Assembly (NCBI GenBank): GCA_002694945.1
Contig: NZNP01000069.1
Coordinates: forward strand, 13,457 to 18,677
Source of the DNA: Gammaproteobacteria bacterium
GTDB lineage: Bacteria > Pseudomonadota > Gammaproteobacteria > Pseudomonadales > Azotimanducaceae
Length of the DNA stretch: 5,221 nucleotides
Direction: 5' to 3'
This document shows positions 1 to 5,221 of the stretch, piece after piece. The translations under genes were made by a program, and so were the position numbers. Numbering within the stretch: the stretch's first letter is position 1; each line of letters starts with the position of its first letter. The notes under the pieces are model-generated. The model was not told where the DNA came from. It worked only from the letters and a program-made list of their open reading frames with translations, and ran no database searches.

Positions 1-1655
1 ATCATAAATACAAGCCTTTTCGGCCGTTGAACTTGCCAGATCGGACCTGGCCCGACAAATTTATTACTTCAGCACCCCGTTGGTGCAGCGTTGACCTCCG
101 AGATGGGAACCAGGCGCTCGTCGAGCCCATGACTCCCAATGAAAAGCAGAAGATGTGGGACCTCCTGGTAGAGCTTGGTTTTAAGGAAATCGAGGTTGGA
201 TTTCCTTCTGCATCACAGACTGACTTTGACTTTGTTCGTAAAATCATCGAGGAGGATAAGATTCCCGACGACGTCACTATTCAGATCCTCTGCCAAGCTC
301 GTCTTGAGTTGATAGAACGGAGTTGCGAGGCTGTAGCAGGGGCTAAGAACGTCATATTTCATCTTTATAATTCAACTTCGACGCTGCAGCGCAAGGTTGT
401 CTTTGACATGAGTCGAGATGAGGTGACCCGTCTTGCTACTGATGCAACCGAAATCGTGAAACAGCATACTCAACCGCTTGTCGATGCTGGAACCAACCTG
501 AGCTTTGAATACTCGCCGGAAAGTTATACTGCCACGGAAGTTGATTACGCTGTTGAGATTTGTGCCTCGGTCATGGAAGTGTGGCAGCCGACTTTAGAAA
601 ACAAGATTATTCTCAATTTACCGTCAACGGTAGAAATGGGTACGCCCAATCTCTACGCGGACCAGATTGAGTATTTCATTCGTAATTTGCCTGATCGCGA
701 TAAGGCTGTCATTAGCCTTCACACGCACAACGATCGAGGCACTGGGGTTGCAGCTTCTGAGATGGGCCTGATGGCTGGAGCGGAGCGAGTAGAGGGTACG
801 CTCTTCGGCAATGGCGAACGAACAGGGAACCTCGACATTATCACGATGGCTATGAATCTCTTCTCTCAAGGCGTTGATCCTCGGCTTTATCTCAGCGACA
901 TGGCGAAAATCGTCGCCGTCTCGGAAGAGTGCACCAAGATTCCCATCCACGTCCGACAGCCTTATGCCGGTGAACTAGTCTTCACTGCATTTTCCGGTTC
1001 GCATCAGGATGCGATTAAAAAAGGTATGGCATTTGTAGAGGCGGGCACCGAATCTGCCTGGGAAGTACCTTATTTGCCAATCGATCCCTCAGATGTTGGC
1101 GGTCATTATCGAGAGACAGTTCGCGTTAACAGTCAGTCGGGTAAAGGTGGTATCGCATTTATCTTAGAAAACTACTTTGGTGTGACTCTGCCGCGTCCGC
1201 TTTTGCTTGAATTCAGCCCGATCGTGCAGGCCTTGTCAGAAGCCGATGGCGGAGAGTTGAAGCCGGACAATATATGGAAAGCGTTTGTCAGGGAATACAT
1301 TGAGGTGGAAGGTCCTTACCAGTTAAATGACTACCATGTTCAGTCTGAGCCAGACGGCTCGGAAAGCTGTACCGGAAGTGTTCAAGTCGCTGACAATGAA
1401 TTAAATGTCAGTGGTCGTGGTTCGGGTCCTATTGAAGCTTTTATTAATGCAATGGTGGAAACTCTCAATGAGCCACTTAACGTCACAGATTATCAGGAAT
1501 ATGCGCTTAAAGAAGGGTCTGAGGCACAGGCCATCTGTATCCTTGCGCTTAACGATGATGATGGGAATAAATATTACGGGGTAGGCATCAGTCAGAACAC
1601 AACCACCGCGGCGTTTACCTCGATAATTGCTGCGATCAATCGGAAGTGGAGTTAG
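1..1655 (+). CDS. leuA: 2-isopropylmalate synthase, type 2 LeuA (5' end outside the window)
   Basis: LeuA condenses acetyl-CoA with 2-oxoisovalerate to give 2-isopropylmalate, the committed step of leucine biosynthesis in the cytoplasm. The frame is open from the window edge; the first full codon is at position 3, giving 550 visible residues. The first of these (HKYKPFRPLNLPDRTWP) match the usual N-terminus of type-2 LeuA, so the TTG at 27 is not the start; the true start lies a few codons upstream. Counting from position 3, the TIM-barrel domain carries DLRDGNQ (31-37, catalytic Arg33 and metal ligand Asp34), HTHND (240-244, metal-binding His240 and His242) and GNGERTGN (269-276, with Asn276). 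The linker motif VNSQSGKGG follows near 375-383. From about residue 443 a C-terminal LeuA regulatory domain with GRGSGPIEAF is intact, so leucine feedback inhibition is expected from the family. Length fits the roughly 555-560 residue type-2 family. The stop overlaps that of corB. The start and any leader are not visible. Confidence 0.96.
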   Translation, partial: HKYKPFRPLNLPDRTWPDKFITSAPRWCSVDLRDGNQALVEPMTPNEKQKMWDLLVELGFKEIEVGFPSASQTDFDFVRKIIEEDKIPDDVTIQILCQARLELIERSCEAVAGAKNVIFHLYNSTSTLQRKVVFDMSRDEVTRLATDATEIVKQHTQPLVDAGTNLSFEYSPESYTATEVDYAVEICASVMEVWQPTLENKIILNLPSTVEMGTPNLYADQIEYFIRNLPDRDKAVISLHTHNDRGTGVAASEMGLMAGAERVEGTLFGNGERTGNLDIITMAMNLFSQGVDPRLYLSDMAKIVAVSEECTKIPIHVRQPYAGELVFTAFSGSHQDAIKKGMAFVEAGTESAWEVPYLPIDPSDVGGHYRETVRVNSQSGKGGIAFILENYFGVTLPRPLLLEFSPIVQALSEADGGELKPDNIWKAFVREYIEVEGPYQLNDYHVQSEPDGSESCTGSVQVADNELNVSGRGSGPIEAFINAMVETLNEPLNVTDYQEYALKEGSEAQAICILALNDDDGNKYYGVGISQNTTTAAFTSIIAAINRKWS

Positions 1656-2914
1656 AAGGTCTCAGGTGGTTCAGAGAGCTTGGCTGTCTTGATCATGTTT
1701 TCCTGAATTTGCACAATTTCGATGCGGTACCCCTCGATTGTCAAACAGATATTAGACTCAGGAATGGTTTCTAGGTATTCCGTAATCAGGCCGTTCAAGG
1801 TTTTTGGACCGTCTGTGGGCATATTCCAGCCCAATGAACGATTGATCAGCCTAATGTGCGTGCCGCCGTCGATGAGGTAGGTGTCATCCGCCTGAGGGTG
1901 GATATCAGTGCTGGTCGCGTGTATGTCAGTGGTGAAGTCCCCCACGATCTCTTCGAGGATATCCTCGATAGTGACTATACCCTGTATGTCGCCGTATTCA
2001 TCGACCACAAGTGCAATCCTCTCCTTCGCCTGTTGGAAATTAATTAGTTGAATTTGCAATGGTGTATTTTCGGGAACAAAGTAGGGTTCCGAGGTTTCTT
2101 GAATCAAAGCCGCTTTCGTCAGTTCCCCGGCGATAAGGAATTTAGCAGCATTACGTACGTGCAAAGTTCCAAGAATCCTATCGATATCCTCCTTGAATAC
2201 CGGAATCCGTGTGTGTTGCAGAGTTCGTAGTTGGCTGACTATATCTTCCATCTCGTCATCCAGATCAATGCCGACGATCTCATGGCGAGGAACCATTATG
2301 TCATCAACCGTCACCTTTCCCAGATCGAGCACTCCAAGCATCATATCTTGATCGTGTCCTTCGATTTGAGATCCTTCGTCAACGACAGTGCGCAGTTCTT
2401 CTACGCTAAGGTGATCCTCTGATGCGTCCCCATGCTGCACTCCCAAAAGCTTCAGTAATGCGTTTGCGACACTGTTAACTAGCCACACAAGCGGGAAGGT
2501 TATTAGAAGAAGTAGTTGCAATAGGTAGGAAGAAGGAAGGGCTACTTTTTCTGGATAGATTGCAGCGATGGTCTTGGGCGCGACCTCAGCGAAAATAAGG
2601 AAAATAATTGTGCAGACAATTGGTGCCCACGCTACACCCTGATCTCCCAGCAGATCAATCGCGAGGACAGTCGCAAGTGAAGCAGCGGTGAAGTTCGCCA
2701 GATTGTTGCCTATTAAGATAACGCCCAGCAAACGGTCCGGCCGTTCTAGCAGCTTTTCAGCCCGTTTGGCTCCCCCATGGCCTTTCTTTGATAGATGCTT
2801 CAGCCGATATCGGTTGAGTGCCATCATGGCTGTCTCTGAGCCAGAGAAATAGGCTGAGACGATGATCAGCAGTATGATAGAACCCGTCAGGGTTACTATC
2901 GATGGATCGTCCAA
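1652..2914 (-). CDS. corB: CNNM/CorC-family Mg2+/Co2+ transporter (CorB/YfjD type, DUF21-CBS-CorC_HlyC)
   Basis: This is an inner-membrane protein of the CNNM/CorB family, linked to Mg2+ and Co2+ efflux. With the TTG start at 2914 it has 420 residues, close to E. coli YfjD/CorB. An N-terminal DUF21 domain (about 1-160) has hydrophobic segments near 8-23, 63-89, 95-118 and 127-156. It carries the family motifs SGSETA (24-29) and FAEVAPKT (108-115), which belong to the ion-binding core in solved relatives. Two CBS repeats follow: the first is preceded by VDDIMVPR (203-210), and the second includes VVDEYGDIQGIVTIEDILEE (303-322). A CorC_HlyC domain (about 335-408) closes the protein. The TTG start is chosen because a strong Shine-Dalgarno site sits 7 nt upstream, because the protein then begins MDDPSI just before the first membrane segment as in homologues, and because the longer ATG version (from 3058) would overlap ypjD by 82 bp and add 48 non-family residues. 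It is probably co-transcribed with ypjD. The substrate is inferred from the family. Confidence 0.93.
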   Translation of the reverse strand: MDDPSIVTLTGSIILLIIVSAYFSGSETAMMALNRYRLKHLSKKGHGGAKRAEKLLERPDRLLGVILIGNNLANFTAASLATVLAIDLLGDQGVAWAPIVCTIIFLIFAEVAPKTIAAIYPEKVALPSSYLLQLLLLITFPLVWLVNSVANALLKLLGVQHGDASEDHLSVEELRTVVDEGSQIEGHDQDMMLGVLDLGKVTVDDIMVPRHEIVGIDLDDEMEDIVSQLRTLQHTRIPVFKEDIDRILGTLHVRNAAKFLIAGELTKAALIQETSEPYFVPENTPLQIQLINFQQAKERIALVVDEYGDIQGIVTIEDILEEIVGDFTTDIHATSTDIHPQADDTYLIDGGTHIRLINRSLGWNMPTDGPKTLNGLITEYLETIPESNICLTIEGYRIEIVQIQENMIKTAKLSEPPETF

Positions 2915-2921
2915 ATATGGA

Positions 2922-2929
2922 CACCTCTC
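2922..2929 (-). promoter_or_regulatory. Ribosome binding site that decides the corB TTG start
   Basis: On the minus strand GAGAGGTG lies 7 nt before the TTG at 2914-2912. It is a good Shine-Dalgarno match at normal spacing, and it supports this non-ATG start over the far-upstream ATG at 3058, which lies inside ypjD. Confidence 0.75.
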
Positions 2930-2976
2930 GAAATGCAGGACGCTCTTTGTAGCAAAAAAAGGCCTGAAGGGAAATA

Positions 2977-3771
2977 CTAAGACAGTAGAATGATTTCTAG
3001 AACGAGTTTGCTGCCGAAATATCCCACAGCCAGTAAGACAAAACCGGTAAGGGCCCAACGAGACGCGATTTCGCCACGCCAGCCTAGGTGCCGCCTACCC
3101 CAGAGAAGTACGATAAAAACGGTCCAGGCCATCAACGTGATGATGGTGTGGTGCCAGAGACCCGGCCCCGAAATATCCTTGAGAGAGATAAACCCGCTTG
3201 TAATTGACAGGGTGAGGAAAATTAGCCCCCAGGCAACCATTTCGAACATTAGAGATTCCATTGTCTCCAGTGAAGGCATTTGCTGCAGTATCTTCAGTTT
3301 GCGACTGCGCAATAGATTGTCTCCAAGTGAAAGGAACAAGGCTTGAGCGGCAGCGATGGTCAGTAGACTGTAGGCGGCAATAGAGAAGATGATATGGCCG
3401 ACTGTGCCGATTGGCAGATGCTCGCGGAAACTAGATTCTCCCTTCAGGGTAAGTTCTATAATCAGAGTTAAGATGGCCAGAGGGAAAATAACTAAAAATA
3501 GGTTGTCTACTGGTCGGCGGAAACTGCTTATCACTACGATAACTGCAATGGATAGAGCCATTATAGACAGCATGGAATAGATGCCGAGATCGATGCCCGT
3601 CCCTGAAAGAAGATCTGAAAAGGCAGTCCACGCGTGCAAGAAGACCGCCAAACAGCCAAGCCACTTAGGCCATTTGCCGCTGGCTCTATTGTTGGTGACT
3701 GTCTTGATTTGCATCACCGTTGCGGTGATGTAGAAAATGGCAGCTATGATGCCTGGCAATATCAATGACAC
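2977..3771 (-). CDS. ypjD: YpjD-like inner-membrane protein, CcsA/HemX cytochrome c assembly family
   Basis: This is a 264-residue polytopic membrane protein with about eight hydrophobic segments (near 2-20, 36-56, 63-83, 88-108, 123-147, 174-195, 207-225 and 238-260). It matches the YpjD branch of the CcsA/CcmC/HemX family. The C-terminal block is diagnostic: WHHTI (206-210), LLWGRRHLGWRGEIASRW (222-239) and GYFGSKLVLEI (250-260). Conserved-looking histidines at 46, 126 and 207/208 could be heme ligands by analogy with CcsA-type proteins, but the tryptophan-rich WGxxWxWD heme-handling motif of CcmC/CcmF is absent, so a heme role is only inferred; the role of YpjD is poorly defined. The start is GTG at 3771: an in-frame TAA lies just two codons upstream, so no longer version exists. 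The ribosome site is weak (AAGAGA, 3783-3778). The gene is divergent from ffh and 62 bp ahead of corB, as in E. coli, which supports the assignment and suggests a ypjD-corB operon. Confidence 0.88.
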   Translation of the reverse strand: MSLILPGIIAAIFYITATVMQIKTVTNNRASGKWPKWLGCLAVFLHAWTAFSDLLSGTGIDLGIYSMLSIMALSIAVIVVISSFRRPVDNLFLVIFPLAILTLIIELTLKGESSFREHLPIGTVGHIIFSIAAYSLLTIAAAQALFLSLGDNLLRSRKLKILQQMPSLETMESLMFEMVAWGLIFLTLSITSGFISLKDISGPGLWHHTIITLMAWTVFIVLLWGRRHLGWRGEIASRWALTGFVLLAVGYFGSKLVLEIILLS

Positions 3772-3797
3772 CGTTTATCTCTTATTAAGGGGGTTCG

Positions 3798-3826
3798 TAT
3801 ATAATGACACAGCGAAAGGCTTTCAG
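3798..3826 (-). promoter_or_regulatory. Possible sigma70 promoter for ypjD-corB
   Basis: Read on the minus strand, CTGAAA (3826-3821) and TATATA (3803-3798) are separated by 17 bp, giving 4 of 6 matches to TTGACA and a reasonable -10. Transcription would start near 3790, about 20 nt before the ypjD GTG. It overlaps the -10 box proposed for ffh on the other strand. This is a pattern match only, and AT-rich sequence gives such hits by chance. Confidence 0.3.
3800..3805 (+). promoter_or_regulatory. Consensus -10 box (TATAAT) of a likely ffh promoter
   Basis: A perfect TATAAT lies in the 63-bp ypjD/ffh gap, about 30 bp before the ffh start codon, which would give a leader of roughly 20-25 nt. 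The -35 region at 16-18 bp spacing (around 3776-3783) is a poor match to TTGACA, and no TGn extended -10 precedes the box, so the promoter may be moderate or depend on an activator. No other upstream gene on this strand could supply read-through transcription, which favours a promoter here. Confidence 0.5.
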
Positions 3827-3828
3827 GT
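3825..3828 (+). promoter_or_regulatory. Ribosome binding site of ffh
   Basis: AGGT, within CAGGTAAG, sits 6-7 nt before the GTG at 3835, normal spacing for a Shine-Dalgarno site. It supports the GTG start; an in-frame TGA at 3805-3807 and the lack of any other start codon in between leave no upstream alternative. Confidence 0.65.
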
Positions 3829-3834
3829 AAGACC

Positions 3835-5202
3835 GTGTTTCAATCATTGACCGAGCGTCTCAGCAGCACTCTCGCTGTGCTGACTGGGAAGTCGAAGCTA
3901 ACAGAAGATAATATTCAGGATGCGCTGCGAGATGTCAGGGTCTCGCTGCTAGAGGCAGACGTGGCGTTGTCCGTCGCAAAAGATTTCATTGAGCGGGTCA
4001 AGGCGCGCGCGCTGGGTACAGAGGTTTCTACCAGTCTTTCGCCTGGTCAAGTCTTTGTCAAAATTGTTAATGATGAATTGACCACCCTAATGGGCGGGGG
4101 CGAGAGTGCTCTGAATCTAAATGTGCAGCCTCCAATGGTCATTCTAATGGCTGGTCTGCAGGGTGCGGGAAAAACGACCTCAACGGCGAAACTTGGCCAC
4201 TGGTTGAAAACTCGCGAGAAGAAGTCGGTGATGGTGGCCAGCACTGATGTTTATCGACCAGCAGCCATCAGTCAATTAGGACAATTGGCTGATCAGGCTG
4301 ATCTTAATTTTTTTATATCTTCTGAAGATCAGAAGCCGATCGATATCGCTCGCGATGCGTTAGCGGCGGCAAAGAAACAGTTCGTTGATGTCCTGATAGT
4401 CGACACCGCGGGTCGGTTGCATGTTGACTCGGACATGATGTCTGAGATCAAGGACTTACACGGTCTTTTAGTGCCAAGTGAAACATTGTTCGTAGTGGAC
4501 GCGCTCACTGGTCAGGATGCGGCTAACACGGCCAAGTCCTTTGGTGAAGTGTTGCCGCTGACAGGGGTTGTTCTCACGAAAGCCGACGGCGACAGCAGGG
4601 GTGGTGCTGCGTTATCTGTCCGCGCAGTGACGGGTAAACCTATCAAGTTCATGGCTGTCGGTGAGACTATTGAGGCCCTTGAGGCTTTCCACCCCGAACG
4701 AATTGCATCGCGAATCCTCGGCATGGGTGATGTAATGTCGCTGATTGAGGAAGCCGAGCAGAAAATTGATAAAAAGAAAGCGAAGAAGCTCGCTCAAAAA
4801 ATTACCCGTGGTAAAAAGTTTGATCTGGAAGACTTCCGGGACCAGATTCAGCAGATGAATAATATGGGTGGAATTACGAACATGCTTGGCAAGATGCCAG
4901 GCATGGGGCAGATGGCGCAGACAGCGCAGGAAAAAATGAACGACACTATGTTTGTTCAGATGGAAGCGATCATTAATTCAATGACACCAAGTGAGCGTCG
5001 TTATCCTGACAGTATCAACGGCTCGAGAAAAAAACGTATAGCGGGCGGCTCCGGTACTCAGCTTCAGGATGTCAATCGCTTGCTAAAGCAGCATAAGCAA
5101 ATGCAGAAGATGATGAAAAAGCTTGGCAAGAAAGGTGGTATGGCGAACATGATGAGAGGCATGGGCGGTATGCAGGCGCCACCGGGATTGCCACGCCGTT
5201 AG
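3835..5202 (+). CDS. ffh: Signal recognition particle protein Ffh (SRP54 family GTPase)
   Basis: Ffh binds 4.5S RNA to form the bacterial SRP, recognises hydrophobic signal sequences on nascent chains at the ribosome, and delivers them to the receptor FtsY at the inner membrane, with GTP hydrolysis in both partners. The 455 residues match E. coli Ffh throughout. The N domain helical bundle (about 1-90) starts MFQSLTERLS and carries ALLEADVAL-like LLEADVAL (38-45). The G domain (about 100-295) has G1 GLQGAGKTT (107-115), the insertion-box motif DVYRPAA (138-144), G3 DTAGR (190-194), G4 TKADGDSRGG (248-257) and the closing GETIEALEAFHPERI (276-290). The methionine-rich M domain (about 300-445) holds the RNA-binding GSRKKRIAGGSG (396-407) and QDVNRLLKQ (411-419), then a tail of clustered Met, Lys and Gly. 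The start is GTG with a good ribosome site. The end is complete at TAG (5200-5202). All key residues are present, so it should be functional and probably essential. Confidence 0.98.
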   Translation: MFQSLTERLSSTLAVLTGKSKLTEDNIQDALRDVRVSLLEADVALSVAKDFIERVKARALGTEVSTSLSPGQVFVKIVNDELTTLMGGGESALNLNVQPPMVILMAGLQGAGKTTSTAKLGHWLKTREKKSVMVASTDVYRPAAISQLGQLADQADLNFFISSEDQKPIDIARDALAAAKKQFVDVLIVDTAGRLHVDSDMMSEIKDLHGLLVPSETLFVVDALTGQDAANTAKSFGEVLPLTGVVLTKADGDSRGGAALSVRAVTGKPIKFMAVGETIEALEAFHPERIASRILGMGDVMSLIEEAEQKIDKKKAKKLAQKITRGKKFDLEDFRDQIQQMNNMGGITNMLGKMPGMGQMAQTAQEKMNDTMFVQMEAIINSMTPSERRYPDSINGSRKKRIAGGSGTQLQDVNRLLKQHKQMQKMMKKLGKKGGMANMMRGMGGMQAPPGLPRR

Positions 5203-5221
5203 CGACTTGGCCTAACAAACC

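Noticed and set aside
2..277. A 91-codon minus-strand frame opposite the start of leuA
   Set aside because: It is fully covered by the conserved LeuA catalytic N-terminal region on the other strand and its translation has no recognisable domain.
1856..2422. Three consecutive short plus-strand reading frames, all in one frame, opposite corB
   Set aside because: They are a single antisense frame broken by two stops, lying wholly inside the well-supported corB coding sequence, with no family-like protein content and no convincing ribosome sites.
2953..2970. T-run on the minus strand just after ypjD (CAGGCCTTTTTTTG), as a possible terminator between ypjD and corB
   Set aside because: No stable hairpin precedes the T-run; only the short palindrome AGGCCT is present, with no loop. 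The gap looks like an ordinary operon spacer.
2990..3346. A 118-codon plus-strand frame opposite ypjD
   Set aside because: It is rich in Arg, Pro and Ser, as expected for the antisense of a hydrophobic membrane protein, and it has no matching family features.
5089..5181. Repetitive Met/Lys/Gly-rich 3' end of ffh, as a possible repeat expansion
   Set aside because: This is the normal methionine-rich tail of the Ffh M domain and matches E. coli Ffh in type and approximate length.
5203..5221. Possible terminator or start of the next gene after ffh
   Set aside because: Only 19 bases remain, with no inverted repeat, T-run, ribosome site or start codon that can be assigned. rpsP is expected here from synteny but is not seen.
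1..5221. Mobile element, CRISPR array, tRNA, riboswitch or defence system
   Set aside because: Read on both strands, I see no transposase, direct-repeat array, cloverleaf, phage gene or defence-type domain. Coding sequences account for nearly all of the window and the longest gap between genes is 63 bp.

Overview
This window looks like a piece of a gammaproteobacterial chromosome with roughly balanced base composition. The evidence is the gene set and its order. An Ffh very close to the E. coli protein is divergently paired with a YpjD-like membrane protein, which is followed by a CorB/YfjD-type CNNM transporter. This ffh / ypjD-corB block is the one found in E. coli and many other gammaproteobacteria. 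I cannot name the genus. The long type-2 LeuA is seen in Pseudomonas and relatives rather than in E. coli, so a pseudomonad-like or marine gammaproteobacterium fits better than an enteric one.

Layout: (1) Positions 1-1655, plus strand: leuA, 2-isopropylmalate synthase, cut off at its 5' end by the window edge. (2) Positions 1652-2914, minus strand: corB, a CNNM/CorC-family divalent cation transporter. Its stop codon overlaps the leuA stop tail to tail. (3) Positions 2977-3771, minus strand: ypjD, a CcsA/HemX-like polytopic membrane protein, 62 bp upstream of corB and probably co-transcribed with it. (4) Positions 3772-3834: a 63-bp divergent intergenic region holding a consensus TATAAT box for ffh and a plausible back-to-back promoter for ypjD-corB. 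(5) Positions 3835-5202, plus strand: ffh, complete, the protein subunit of the signal recognition particle. The last 19 bases hold nothing I can identify. In related genomes rpsP-rimM-trmD-rplS follows here.

The genes are core housekeeping functions: leucine biosynthesis, Mg2+/Co2+ homeostasis, and co-translational targeting of membrane proteins. Both minus-strand proteins are membrane proteins and may themselves be targeted by the SRP that the neighbouring gene helps to encode, but that is a general expectation and not a specific link. I found no mobile element, CRISPR array, tRNA, rRNA, phage gene or defence gene, and no sign of a new system. The points worth a second look concern gene boundaries and expression. 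All three starts inside the window are non-ATG (GTG, TTG, GTG), leuA and corB overlap at their stops with no room for a terminator between them, and the ffh/ypjD promoters appear to overlap.
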